Source: Flavobacterium sp. M31R6 (GTDB taxonomy: Bacteria > Bacteroidota > Bacteroidia > Flavobacteriales > Flavobacteriaceae). From it: 64,000 bases of DNA. The position numbers and the translations under genes are program-made. Of this stretch, positions 8,303-17,306 are shown piece by piece. The stretch spans positions 620,001 to 684,000 of the forward strand of contig NZ_CP054141.1 in assembly GCF_013284035.1 (NCBI RefSeq), given 5' to 3'. The notes under the pieces were generated by a model that ran no database searches, was not told the DNA's origin, and saw only the letters and a program-made list of their open reading frames with translations. Numbering within the stretch: the first letter of the stretch is position 1; each line of letters begins with the position of its first letter.

Positions 8303-8591
8303 AATATTCTGGTTTTTTTAAATTTAGGCATTAAGGAATTGAAAAATTAATGACATAAATTTAAGATAAAAAATGAAATGAAATGTTTTTTATATCAGAA
8401 ATTAGTGTATTTCATGATGTTTTGACTTACATTATCAGCTACTTATAGTATTTTTAAGCAAAAAACCTGAAGGGAGAATTTTATTTTAACCAAAAAAGAA
8501 GTTCGAAGATAATTCGAAGAAAAAAATTAAAAGGAATAGAAACTTTTACTCAAAAGTTAAAAAAACGTTTTTAAGGTAATTGAAAACTAAA

Positions 8592-8714
8592 TTAACTACA
8601 TCCACAATCACCACTTCCACAGTTTTTATCCGATTTTTTTTTGAAGAAAAATTTTCGAATCAAAAAAGCAAGTGCGAGTACAAGGATTACAAAGGCTATT
8701 ATTTCTTGAATCAT
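8592..8714 (-). CDS. FeoB-associated Cys-rich membrane protein
   Basis: A 40-residue protein with one membrane helix (about residues 3-20), a basic patch (FFFKKKSDK) and a Cys-rich end (CGSGDCGC). This matches the FeoB_associated family, whose members follow feoB in many Bacteroidota and Firmicutes. It begins 5 bases after the feoB stop. The frame extends further upstream inside feoB, but that part has no family features, so ATG 8714 is chosen. A role in FeoB assembly or iron handling is proposed in the family but not established. Confidence 0.88.
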   Translation of the reverse strand: MIQEIIAFVILVLALAFLIRKFFFKKKSDKNCGSGDCGCS

Positions 8715-8719
8715 AATGG

Positions 8720-10819
8720 CTATTTTAAGATTTGAAAAGCAATGAATGCCACTACATAAGCCAATGTACTCATAAAAACAAGCTGTCCGGCAGGCCATTT
8801 CCAGGAGTTGGTTTCTTTTTTTGTAATGGCAAGAGTACTGGCGCATTGCATGGCAAAAGCATAAAACATAAGTAATGATATTCCTGATGCAAAATTGAAT
8901 ATTTTTTCACCGGTTACAGGATTTACTTCTTCGGCCATTTTGTTTTTTATAGTATTTTCATTGTCTGTTCCGCCCACACTATAGATGGTTGCCAAGGTTC
9001 CTACAAACACCTCTCTTGCCGCAAACGAACTGATAATGGCAATGCCAATTTTCCAGTCATAACCTAATGGAGAAATAACGGGTTCAATACCTCTTCCCAT
9101 TAGACCAATATAAGAATTCTCTAATTTTTGCGAAGCGACAGCATTATTGAACTCGGTTGTTGATAATGGATGTGCTTTGGTATTCTCCAATATTATCTGT
9201 TCGGCGTTTTTAAACTGTTTTCCTGGGCCATAAGAGGCCAAAAACCATAAGATAATAGATATTGCCAAAATAATTTTTCCGGCGCCAAAAACAAAGGCTT
9301 TTGTTTTTTCAATTACGTTAATGGCGACGTTCTTGAACATTGGCAACTTATAGTTGGGCATTTCCACCACAAAGAATGTTTTGCCTTTTACCTTTAGAAT
9401 GATATTTAGGATATAAGCGGATAATATCGCCATTCCAAAACCAATAACATACAAAAGCATTAAAGTCAATCCCTGTACATTTAATATCCCTAAAACATAA
9501 GTATCCGGGATAACCAATCCAATAATAATGGCATAAACCGGTAGTCGTGCCGAGCAAGTGGTGAAAGGGGTTACGAGTATGGTGATTAAACGTTCTTTCC
9601 AGTTTTCGATGTTTCGAGTTGCCATAATTGCTGGAATGGCACAGGCTGTTCCCGAAATTAAAGGAACTACACTCTTGCCGGACAATCCAAATCGGCGCAT
9701 AATTTTATCCATCAAGAACACCACGCGACTCATATAGCCGCTCTCTTCAAGTATGGAAATGAATAAAAATAAAAAGGCAATTTGTGGAATGAAAATTAAA
9801 ATACCTCCAATTCCTGGTATTATTCCTTGTGAAATCAAATCGGTCAGCATTCCTGAAGGCAAATGTGCACTCGCTAATGCACTTAAAGAGGCAAAAGTAC
9901 TGTCGATAAAATCCATCGGAATCTTGGACCACTGAAAAATAGACTGAAAAATCACAAACAATATGATGAAGAAAATTACATATCCCCATACTTTGTGAGT
10001 AAGGATGCGGTCTAGCTTACTTCGGAAATCCTTGGCAACAGTTGAGTCAACTTTTAAACCTTCTTTTAAAACATCATTGATGAACTGATAGCGTTTGATA
10101 GTTTCTTTTTGTTGCAAACGTTTCAAATCCGAATGTGATTTGGTAAAAGTGCTTCGAATTTCGTTACGCTCCAAATTCAAAAAGTTGACATCTTGGGTAA
10201 TTACCAACCATAATTTATAAAGTAGTTGGTTGGGAAATGCGTGACGAAGACTATTGAAATACTCGACGTCAATCACCGACGCATTCAAGCACGGTTCTGA
10301 AGAAATGGTTTTATAACTAACGATTAAGTTCTTCAATTCCTCAATTCCATGTCCTTTTCTGGAGCTAATTAGAGCAATCTTGGTTTTTAAATGTTCTTCT
10401 AGATAAGGTATATCAAGAGTAATGCCTTTGTGTTCCATTCTATCGGCCATATTAATGACTAAAATGGTTGGAATTTCAAGGTCTTTTATTTGGGTATAAA
10501 GAAGTAAATTTCGTTTTAGATTCTCAACGTCAGTAACCACAAGTGCCACGTCTGGATAGAGACGGTCGTTTTTGTTAAGCAAAAGTTCAATAACGACGCT
10601 TTCATCAATGGAACTAGCATTTAAACTATAAGTTCCTGGTAAATCAAGAATGTTCGCTTTGATATTGTTGGGTAATTTGCAAAAACCCATTTTTTTCTCC
10701 ACGGTAATTCCTGGATAGTTTCCCACTTGTTGGTTCAAGCCCGTAAGCTGATTAAAAACCGAAGTTTTCCCTACGTTTGGATTTCCAATTAAAGCAACAT
10801 TGATGTTTTTTAAACTCAT
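8720..10819 (-). CDS. feoB: Ferrous iron transport protein B
   Basis: A 699-residue GTP-dependent inner-membrane Fe2+ transporter. The N-terminal G domain shows G1 GNPNVGKT (residues ~12-19), G3 DLPGTYSL and G4 NMAD. The linker is followed by two Gate-type membrane regions, with conserved segments such as GTACAIPAIMATR, TTCSARLPVY and FAAREVFVGT. Length is typical. The start overlaps the end of feoA by four bases, and the Cys-rich partner follows directly, giving a feoA-feoB-partner operon. Confidence 0.97.
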   Translation of the reverse strand: MSLKNINVALIGNPNVGKTSVFNQLTGLNQQVGNYPGITVEKKMGFCKLPNNIKANILDLPGTYSLNASSIDESVVIELLLNKNDRLYPDVALVVTDVENLKRNLLLYTQIKDLEIPTILVINMADRMEHKGITLDIPYLEEHLKTKIALISSRKGHGIEELKNLIVSYKTISSEPCLNASVIDVEYFNSLRHAFPNQLLYKLWLVITQDVNFLNLERNEIRSTFTKSHSDLKRLQQKETIKRYQFINDVLKEGLKVDSTVAKDFRSKLDRILTHKVWGYVIFFIILFVIFQSIFQWSKIPMDFIDSTFASLSALASAHLPSGMLTDLISQGIIPGIGGILIFIPQIAFLFLFISILEESGYMSRVVFLMDKIMRRFGLSGKSVVPLISGTACAIPAIMATRNIENWKERLITILVTPFTTCSARLPVYAIIIGLVIPDTYVLGILNVQGLTLMLLYVIGFGMAILSAYILNIILKVKGKTFFVVEMPNYKLPMFKNVAINVIEKTKAFVFGAGKIILAISIILWFLASYGPGKQFKNAEQIILENTKAHPLSTTEFNNAVASQKLENSYIGLMGRGIEPVISPLGYDWKIGIAIISSFAAREVFVGTLATIYSVGGTDNENTIKNKMAEEVNPVTGEKIFNFASGISLLMFYAFAMQCASTLAITKKETNSWKWPAGQLVFMSTLAYVVAFIAFQILK

Positions 10820-11058
10820 TTTTGTTTATTTTTAATGAGTTTCACTCCGATTTGTTTTGCAGTTTCAATACGAATGGCAAGATGAGAACCGTTAATATTC
10901 AAATACAAAGGATCTCCAAAGGGAGCAATTTGAAGTAATTCGACTTCATTGCCGGGCAAACAACCCATTTCTAACAGTTTTAATGGGATAACATCGATAT
11001 CAAAATCCAGTATAATGGCTTTTTGCCCTTTTTTGAGTGAATGTATCGTTGTTTGCAA
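10816..11058 (-). CDS. feoA: FeoA family protein
   Basis: An 80-residue SH3-like cytosolic protein that works with FeoB in Fe2+ uptake. Family traits are LKKGQKAIILDFD near the start, LLEMGCLPGNEVELLQIAPFGDPLYLNINGS in the middle and AIRIETAKQI at the end. The start is TTG at 11058; an in-frame stop lies two codons upstream and the next Met is residue 31, so no ATG is possible. A TATTTTTG element 26 bases upstream and an adjacent palindrome suggest iron-responsive control of the operon. Confidence 0.93.
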   Translation of the reverse strand: MQTTIHSLKKGQKAIILDFDIDVIPLKLLEMGCLPGNEVELLQIAPFGDPLYLNINGSHLAIRIETAKQIGVKLIKNKQK

Positions 11059-11084
11059 AGCTTATTTAGATTGAATTAAGATTG

Positions 11085-11092
11085 CAAAAATA
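11085..11092 (-). promoter_or_regulatory. -7 promoter element for feoAB
   Basis: Read on the minus strand, TATTTTTG matches TAnnTTTG and would start transcription about 20 bases before the TTG of feoA. No exact TTG is found at the -33 position, where a palindrome lies instead. Confidence 0.5.
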
Positions 11093-11113
11093 CATTTTTT
11101 ATTATAATTACAG

Positions 11114-11127
11114 CTGATAATTATCAG
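11114..11127. promoter_or_regulatory. Operator-like palindrome upstream of feoAB
   Basis: CTGATAATTATCAG is a perfect 14-base palindrome, centred about 32 bases before the -7 element. It therefore covers the expected -33 region of the feoAB promoter. It contains GATAATTATC, two overlapping Fur-box hexamers. The lack of a T tract on the minus strand argues against a terminator for the upstream SCO gene. Binding by Fur or the DtxR-like protein is inference. Confidence 0.5.
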
Positions 11128-11129
11128 TT

Positions 11130-11807
11130 TTACTCATTTTTTTCATTGGAACAAAGCCAATTAATATCTTCAATTAATCGCTGTATGTCCTCTTTCTTGG
11201 TTCCGTCATAAAAACCGCGAACACGTCTTTTTTGGTCTACCAAAACAAAATTTTCGGTGTGTACCATGTCATACAATTGTTCCGGTTTTCCAAGTTTTAC
11301 AGCCAAGTAAGACTTTCTGGCCATGGTATAAATTTCCTTTTTGTCGCCCGTTACCAAGTTCCATTTTCCATCAATAACACCATACTTTTTGGCATAAGCC
11401 TTTAAAGCAGGGACACTGTCGGTCTCAGGGAAAACGGTATGGGAAAGCAACATTACTTTTGGATTGTTCTTGATTGCTTTTTGTACATCGACTAAATTGG
11501 TGGTCATTTTTGGGCAAATTGAACCACAAGTCGTAAAGAAAAAGTCGGCGACATATACTTTGCCTTCATAATCTTTTTGGGTAACGGTTTTTCCGTTTTG
11601 GTTCACAAAAGAGAAATCGGCAATCGTGTGGTACTTGCGGATGTATTGTACGGTACTGTCCACCAATTCTGGGTTTACATCCGAAGGATTATAGATTGGC
11701 AATGTTTTACTGGGTTTCAAAGCCGAATAAAACAAGTAAAGTGTTATGATGGAAAAAATTAATACAATACCAATATAGACTCTGTATTTTTTTAGAATAG
11801 ATAACAT
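11130..11807 (-). CDS. SCO family protein (copper chaperone/thiol-disulfide type)
   Basis: A 225-residue membrane-anchored thioredoxin-fold protein of the SCO1/SenC/PrrC family, which delivers copper or reduces thiols for the CuA site of cytochrome oxidase. One N-terminal helix (YIGIVLIFSIITLYLF) anchors it. The copper motif CxxxC is seen in TTCGSICPKM, and the distal ligand His in DMVHTENF. The start at 11807 is preferred over an upstream Met because the anchor then begins normally. No oxidase genes are adjacent. Its stop is close to the feoAB control region. Confidence 0.92.
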   Translation of the reverse strand: MLSILKKYRVYIGIVLIFSIITLYLFYSALKPSKTLPIYNPSDVNPELVDSTVQYIRKYHTIADFSFVNQNGKTVTQKDYEGKVYVADFFFTTCGSICPKMTTNLVDVQKAIKNNPKVMLLSHTVFPETDSVPALKAYAKKYGVIDGKWNLVTGDKKEIYTMARKSYLAVKLGKPEQLYDMVHTENFVLVDQKRRVRGFYDGTKKEDIQRLIEDINWLCSNEKNE

Positions 11808-11928
11808 AAAATTAATTTGGTGCAAAAATAAAGAAAAATACAACCATATAAAAAGATATGAGATTTAGTTATTTCAAATACATTCAAAACTTACAATTGT
11901 TTGGTTTTTAATATTTTATTAAATTAGT

Positions 11929-12868
11929 CTACATTATAGCTTCGCTGCTATTTTTCTTTTTTCGCATCGCATAATTAATCAGATATAATCCAATTAAAGT
12001 TATGCTTCCGCCAAAAATAATTGCCGTGGTTAATGGTTCCCCAAAAATAAAAGCGCCCAAAATCACCGCAACAATTGGGTTCACATAAGCATAAACACTG
12101 CTCAATTCAGTTGGGAGTTTTTGCAGGGCATAAATAAAAGCAATAAAAGTTAAAACCGAACCAATAAGAACCAAATAGAGAATTGACCACCAGGAATTGG
12201 CCGGAATTTCTGAAAGCGGAATGCTAGCACCCGTAGCTCCAACAAAGGAAAAAAGAAAAATGCTGGAAATAAACATTTGCAATCCCAAACTAAAATAAGG
12301 GTTAAAACTCGCTGCTTTTTTCTTGGTATATAATGTGCCAAAAGCCCAAGTAATTGTTGCCGCTATCGAAAGAATTATTCCAAATTGAAAGTCAGGTTGT
12401 AAAAAGTCGAGCAGATGCTCATAAAAAATAACACAAACCCCTCCAAAACAAACCAAAATTCCCAAAACAGCCAGTCTGGTAACTCTCTCACCCTTAAAAA
12501 TACTAATGAGCACAATCCATAAAGGAACCATTGCACCAATAATTGCGCCCAATCCACTGCTGATGTATTTTACACCCCACGTGCTGAGTCCGTTGCTTAA
12601 AACAAAATTGAGTAAACTTAAAATGATGATGGTTTTCCATTGTTTTCCTTTTGGCCAAGGTGTTCCTTTAAGCAAGAAAAAGGCGAGATACAAAGAACCT
12701 CCAATAAATTGCCTAATCCCCGCAAGCTGTAACGCTGGCATGTGTTTCACCCCTTCTTTGGAGGCCAGCCAAGTGGTGCCCCAAAAAAAGCTTACCCAAC
12801 ATAAAGCCAAAATAGGTAGCCCAATGGCATTTACTCTTGATTTAAAAGCGGTTTGTATTTTTGTTCTC
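11929..12868 (-). CDS. EamA/DMT family transporter
   Basis: A roughly 313-residue inner-membrane protein with ten expected helices in two EamA repeats. The first opens with SFFWGTTWLASKEG, the second with ATITWAFGTLYTKK. The family includes metabolite exporters, and the substrate cannot be predicted. The likely start is a TTG (12868-12870 on the minus strand), one base after the stop of the SDR gene, which suggests coupled translation. The next Met is residue 44, too deep inside the first helix region. Confidence 0.87.
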
Positions 12869-12871
12869 AAT

Positions 12872-13696
12872 TTACAAATTGGTTTTAATGAAGGAATAAC
12901 CTAAATCAGTTTCTACTTTATCACTCAAAATCAGTTTCCCAATAGAAGGCTTTGAATGGTCAAATTGCGGCAAAGGTAAGGCTAATTCGGTTGCTTTTTG
13001 TGTATAATAAGTCTCTCTTGTGGGATGGAAAGGACTCACACCATTGTAAATTTCGTTCCAGAAATCAGTAGCTATGATTTTAAGAATAATACCAATGCAA
13101 TCTTCCTGATGAATAAAGTTGATAGGAGTTTTTGGATTTTCAAGATTTATTTTACCTGCTAAAGACTTTATCGGATTTCGGTCCTCGCCAATGAGTCCGC
13201 CAAAACGGAGGATCGTACTTTTGAAGTTGTTGTTATTCTGAAAAAGTGATTCCGCTTCCAGTAATTGTTTGCCACTTTCAGTATTGGGTTTTGGAACAGT
13301 TTCTTCGGATATCATTCCATTGACTTCGCCGTAAACGGAAGTTGAGCTTATAAAAAGTACATTTTTAATCGTCGATTTTTCAATATATGGAATCAGTGTT
13401 TTTATTTTTTCGACAAATACCTTTTCATTCGAAGCTGAAGTTTCTAAGTTTTTTCCTCTCAATTGTGGTGGAATGTCAATAATCAAAGTTTCACTTCCAT
13501 TGAGAAAGTCTTCGATTGCACCTGTTATATTTTTGCTGTCAAGCGCAATCAAAAAAGGATTAATGCCTAATGATTTTAATGTAGAAAGTTTTCCTTCAGA
13601 TGTAGTCGAGCCTTTCACGGAAAACCCATTTGTTAGTAAGGCTTTCGCCAAAGGCAAACCCAACCAGCCACAGCCCAATATGCTTATTTGTCTCAT
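12872..13696 (-). CDS. SDR family NAD(P)-dependent epimerase-like protein
   Basis: A 274-residue Rossmann-fold protein. The dinucleotide-binding motif GCGWLG stands at residues ~8-13, followed by a basic strand end (KGSTTS). SSTSVYGEVNG supplies the Ser and Tyr of the extended-SDR active site, but the usual YxxxK is weak (the segment continues EETVPKPNTESGKQ). It resembles YeeZ-type proteins annotated as SDR family oxidoreductases. The substrate is unknown. It is the first gene of a pair with the EamA transporter, one base apart. Confidence 0.85.
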   Translation of the reverse strand: MRQISILGCGWLGLPLAKALLTNGFSVKGSTTSEGKLSTLKSLGINPFLIALDSKNITGAIEDFLNGSETLIIDIPPQLRGKNLETSASNEKVFVEKIKTLIPYIEKSTIKNVLFISSTSVYGEVNGMISEETVPKPNTESGKQLLEAESLFQNNNNFKSTILRFGGLIGEDRNPIKSLAGKINLENPKTPINFIHQEDCIGIILKIIATDFWNEIYNGVSPFHPTRETYYTQKATELALPLPQFDHSKPSIGKLILSDKVETDLGYSFIKTNL

Positions 13697-13826
13697 TTTA
13701 TTAACTAATTATAAATTCAGAAAAGCGAATTTTGAAAATTATTTTTACAAAGGAACAAAATTTATACTTGGATTTGTATCAAATGAATTCATAGAATAAT
13801 AAATGATTTTTTAAATGCAATTGTCT

Positions 13827-13834
13827 TAATTTTG
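13827..13834 (+). promoter_or_regulatory. -7 promoter element for the rhodanese gene
   Basis: TAATTTTG matches TAnnTTTG, 30 bases upstream of the ATG at 13865. The -33 element is not recognisable. Confidence 0.4.
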
Positions 13835-13864
13835 AATTAGTATTCAATCTAAAAAACAATATAA

Positions 13865-14260
13865 ATGGAAGCACAAATAAAACATTATGAAAACAAATTG
13901 GCATTCGAAATGGATCCGTCCGATTTGTTTGACGCTTTGAACAGTGGTGAAAAAGTAATTGCTCTCGACGCCCGAAAAGCATTTGGATTTGAGGCAGAAC
14001 ATATTCCAAATGCCATAAATATTCCGCATCGCGAAATGAGTCCGGAAACAACCGCTCACTTGGACAAAGAATTTTTGTATGTAACTTATTGCGATGGAAT
14101 TGGCTGTAATGCTTCGACAAAAGGGGCTCTGAATATGACCAAATTGGGATTTAAAGTAAAAGAATTAATAGGTGGAATTGAGTGGTGGAAATTTGATGGC
14201 TATGCTACCGAGGGAACTCAAGGAAATAAAGATGGAGCGAAATTTGAATGTGCTTGTTGA
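13865..14260 (+). CDS. Single-domain rhodanese-like protein
   Basis: A 131-residue cytosolic protein with one rhodanese domain. LDARKAFGFEAEHIPNAINIP is the CH2A-like substrate segment. The active-site loop is YCDGIGCNAST, with the catalytic Cys first in the loop. LGFKVKELIGGIEWWKFDGY is the typical C-terminal part. Family members transfer sulfur or act on related thiols; the acceptor here is unknown. The extra CAC end adds two Cys. It is monocistronic, with a terminator-like hairpin downstream. Confidence 0.9.
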   Translation: MEAQIKHYENKLAFEMDPSDLFDALNSGEKVIALDARKAFGFEAEHIPNAINIPHREMSPETTAHLDKEFLYVTYCDGIGCNASTKGALNMTKLGFKVKELIGGIEWWKFDGYATEGTQGNKDGAKFECAC

Positions 14261-14275
14261 AAGAAGAAAGTTATT

Positions 14276-14352
14276 TCGCAAAGTGCCTCAAAGGTGACAC
14301 AGAGATTCGCAAAGGTTTATAAATTATTCTTTGTGTATCTCTGTGTTTTTTC
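14276..14352 (+). terminator. Hairpin in a dispersed-repeat-like spacer, possible terminator
   Basis: ACACAGAGAT (14297-14306) pairs with ATCTCTGTGT (14337-14346) across a 30-base loop, and is followed by six T residues. The spacer also carries TTCGCAAAG words resembling the CTTTGCG-type repeat at 25377. The hairpin could end rhodanese transcription. Confidence 0.5.
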
Positions 14353-14382
14353 TTCGTGCATCTTTACCAAACAGCCTTTATT

Positions 14383-16776
14383 TTACTTTATTCGTAGACT
14401 ATCCTTAACCACCTTCGAACTATCCGTCAATACCGGTCGTGAGGCAACAGGTTTCATAACAGGCGCAACGAATTTTTGATGTCGTCTTATTTTTTGGGTA
14501 ATGATCACCGCATCATTCAATACAAAAGGTGTTGGCATCATCCAGCTTTCTCTTGGAGTCATCTCAAATAGTGGATTAACCATCAAATCAAAGGAACTTT
14601 CCATTACATCCATATCGAGAACAGTCGCTCGGTTTATGGTAAATTGCAATATTAGTGGCTCATTGTTGACAACATAATAACTCAATATTTTTTTACCGTT
14701 TCTTTCCAATTCAGTTCCTTCCTGACCCAAAGTACTCACACCATTGGCTTTGAAATTGTAAAACCTCATTATTTCATTTGCAAAAATATCATAGCGATTG
14801 ACCTTTCGGTTTGGAGTGATTAGTATTTTTAAGTATCTTTTTAAACCGACCACACTATCTTTGAGAAAAGTAATAGTTGGTTTTGCAATTCCTTTGTCTG
14901 GAGCTTCATTAGCATAAGTGAACTCTGAGTTGTATTTACTGAATAACTTTAGATCATTGAAGATTTTTGCCCCTTTCGGTTTTTCGCCCAAATAACCTTT
15001 CGTCCAGGAATCCAGATTGGTATCATAAGTTAACCAATAAGCTTTATTGTTATTTGCATTATAGAGATATACCAAACTATTGGATTTGGCTTCACCCGGT
15101 TCATAGCCTGAGTGGTATTGTGCTTTCGCCAAAAATAAAACAGACGTAAAAAAGAATAATAATGACCAGCTTCCTTTTTTGGCGAAAGCCCCAAAAACAG
15201 GTAGCAGTAATCCAAATGCCAAAACAGTCAAAATAGCACTTCCAAATAATACTTTTAAGCCCAAACCTACCGGAAACATTTGAATAAACGGAGCAACAAT
15301 CAACAAGGCGGGAATTCCACAAATGATGTTTACAATCCAATTGGATCTTTGGCTAAACACAAAAACTGCAAAGGCAATCAGTCCAAAATATACTGGAATA
15401 ATCAAGAATCCGGCACCACGCAAACTATTGGCAAGGAATCCATTCAACACAATCCAAAATAATAGTGGAACCACATAATGGTTCATCGTCACTTTTGGTT
15501 TGGAAGCTATTTGATAAAAGAAGAAACAAATCGAAAGACTTATCAATACAAAGGCTGCAATATAATCGTGACCATTGTAGGTAAATCCATTGAGTAAATC
15601 ATTGTATTGCGGATTTAAAAGCAACAATCCTTTCCATCCGTAATAGGTGATTAATCCCGTAAAAATCAAAGAACCCAAAAATGGAAAAAAACCTTTCATA
15701 ATGTCGTTCAGTTTCAGCATTCTTTTGGCTTTGCCCAAAAACACCAAAATGATTAACAAACCTGCGGCAATTAGTGTCATTGGAACAACCCAATCAAAAG
15801 GATAACTGATAAACGTAAACGGAATCGTGAAATAAACATCATCTGTCGTCGATGCCGTCGCATTCAAATCGGCATTCGAGAAATAATTCAGCAACGGCAT
15901 CAAATACGAGCCTTGGTGTTTCAAAGTGCTTTTGTCCAAATGTGACACATCATCCTGTTGGGTATGATAATTAAAATGGTCGTCGATAAAAGCAAAATTG
16001 AATCCTTGAATGTCGCCTTGTTCTCTAAAAACCGTTAAGTCGGTATCATTTGGCAACATTTTGTAAATACTGTACATCAACGAATTCGACACCGGATAAG
16101 TAGCGTCCGCTTTTGCGAATTCCTTAACCAAACCAGCATTTCCTTTGTTCGTTTCCATCAACATATAACTTGGTCCCGATGAACCGCGTGCCTCAAAATT
16201 CAACACCAATCCCACTTCCTTAGCCCATTGGTGTTGGGTAACAAAAAGTGCGGCACCATTTAGTCCCAGTTCTTCCGCATCGGTAAACAAAATTATGATG
16301 TCGTTTTGATGCTTGGTTCTGGCATTCAAAAAAGCACGAACACCTTCCAGAATCGTCGCCACACCCGATGCATCATCACTCGCTCCATGCGAAAAAGAAT
16401 GTGGTGCGCTGTCATAATGCGAAAGTAGTAGCAATGCTTTGGTATTTTTAGTTCCTTCAATGCGACACATTATGTTTTTGGATTTAACCAAATTCCCCCA
16501 GTCACTCAATGTAAAACCTTCCTGAACCGTTGTCTCCAATCCCAGTTTTTGAAGCTCCTTAATGATATAATTGGCAACAACCTCGTGATTTTTGGTGCCA
16601 ACGTAATGCGGTTGTTTGGCAATCGCATTAATATGTTCCAAAGCTCTGCTCGTCGAAAACTCCGTTATTTTTTTGTCCTCATTAGGTGACCAGGAAGGCA
16701 TTAAGAAAGCGAATAAAAATCCCAAAATCCCTAGGATGATGACGACGGTTATAATGGAGGAATAGTTCTTTTTCAT
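14383..16776 (-). CDS. M28 family zinc metallopeptidase with polytopic membrane domain
   Basis: A 797-residue membrane peptidase. One helix lies at residues ~8-28, then an extracytoplasmic M28 domain. The zinc ligands and catalytic residues are visible in order: SHYDSAPHS, GASDDASGV, FTDAEELGL, NFEARG and FNYHTQQDD. Residues ~325-560 hold about eight to nine membrane helices, and a soluble domain of about 220 residues ends the protein. This layout resembles eukaryotic Fxna-like and bacterial M28 membrane peptidases. It is preceded by a zinc-ribbon gene 11 bases upstream, probably in one transcript. The substrate is unknown; aminopeptidase activity is typical of M28. Confidence 0.9.
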   Translation of the reverse strand: MKKNYSSIITVVIILGILGFLFAFLMPSWSPNEDKKITEFSTSRALEHINAIAKQPHYVGTKNHEVVANYIIKELQKLGLETTVQEGFTLSDWGNLVKSKNIMCRIEGTKNTKALLLLSHYDSAPHSFSHGASDDASGVATILEGVRAFLNARTKHQNDIIILFTDAEELGLNGAALFVTQHQWAKEVGLVLNFEARGSSGPSYMLMETNKGNAGLVKEFAKADATYPVSNSLMYSIYKMLPNDTDLTVFREQGDIQGFNFAFIDDHFNYHTQQDDVSHLDKSTLKHQGSYLMPLLNYFSNADLNATASTTDDVYFTIPFTFISYPFDWVVPMTLIAAGLLIILVFLGKAKRMLKLNDIMKGFFPFLGSLIFTGLITYYGWKGLLLLNPQYNDLLNGFTYNGHDYIAAFVLISLSICFFFYQIASKPKVTMNHYVVPLLFWIVLNGFLANSLRGAGFLIIPVYFGLIAFAVFVFSQRSNWIVNIICGIPALLIVAPFIQMFPVGLGLKVLFGSAILTVLAFGLLLPVFGAFAKKGSWSLLFFFTSVLFLAKAQYHSGYEPGEAKSNSLVYLYNANNNKAYWLTYDTNLDSWTKGYLGEKPKGAKIFNDLKLFSKYNSEFTYANEAPDKGIAKPTITFLKDSVVGLKRYLKILITPNRKVNRYDIFANEIMRFYNFKANGVSTLGQEGTELERNGKKILSYYVVNNEPLILQFTINRATVLDMDVMESSFDLMVNPLFEMTPRESWMMPTPFVLNDAVIITQKIRRHQKFVAPVMKPVASRPVLTDSSKVVKDSLRIK

Positions 16777-16787
16777 AATTGGGGGTA

Positions 16788-17135
16788 TTAAATATCTTTT
16801 TTAACTAGCATATAATAATCATTGTCCAAAACCATGTAGCCTTGGTCGTACAAGAAATAGTAGGTATTCCCCGTTTTGGTATTCAAAACATTAGTAAAAA
16901 ACTCAAAATCAAAACCCTTGCTCATCAGCTTGGCTCGAGTTGTTTTGGATTTTCCATCAATATTTAGTTCCGACAAAATTCGGTAATTTTTGCGCAATTT
17001 GTTGTTGATATTGCGCATATAATTCGTACTATCCTTATTTATTTTGTTGTTGTAGGCATTTCGGCAACCATCGCTGCAGAATTTCTTGTCTTCTCGACCT
17101 ACAATTGGGTCTCCACATTCGAGGCAGGTTTTCAT
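16788..17135 (-). CDS. Zinc-ribbon protein of unknown function
   Basis: A 115-residue protein. The start has a four-Cys zinc ribbon, CLECGDPIVG...KFCSDGCRNAYNN, like the short treble-clef or DUF2116-type finger. A basic helical middle (MRNINNKLRKNYRILSELN) and a C-terminal segment ending YYMLVKKDI follow. Flavobacterial homologues are hypothetical proteins. It lies just upstream of the M28 peptidase gene and is probably cotranscribed, though nothing ties the functions together. Confidence 0.82.
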   Translation of the reverse strand: MKTCLECGDPIVGREDKKFCSDGCRNAYNNKINKDSTNYMRNINNKLRKNYRILSELNIDGKSKTTRAKLMSKGFDFEFFTNVLNTKTGNTYYFLYDQGYMVLDNDYYMLVKKDI

Positions 17136-17180
17136 ATTTTTACTTTTAAAGTCTATTATTTTAAATCAATTTAAGGGTAA

Positions 17181-17306
17181 GATTGGCCACAGATGAAACG
17201 GATTCAACAGATTCGCACCGATTTTTTTTTAATCTAAAAACACTTAAATATTTAGAGTCCTAAGTTTTTAATCTGTGGAAATTTGTGAAATCTGTGTCGA
17301 ATTTTT
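17181..17306. repeat. Inverted-repeat spacer with CACAGAT words
   Basis: CCACAGAT (17187-17194) and ATCTGTGG (17271-17278) form an inverted repeat about 80 bases apart. ACGGATTCAACAGATTCGCACCGAT and a later AAATCTGTGTCG flank them. This ACAGATT type of sequence recurs in flavobacterial spacers as I recall. No gene is seen. Confidence 0.6.

Noticed and set aside
11114-11127. Palindrome considered as the terminator of the SCO gene
   Set aside because: It has only a short stem with an AATT tip, and no T tract follows on the minus strand.
13779-14120. 113-residue minus-strand frame over the rhodanese gene
   Set aside because: Antisense to a clear rhodanese domain; composition is not protein-like.
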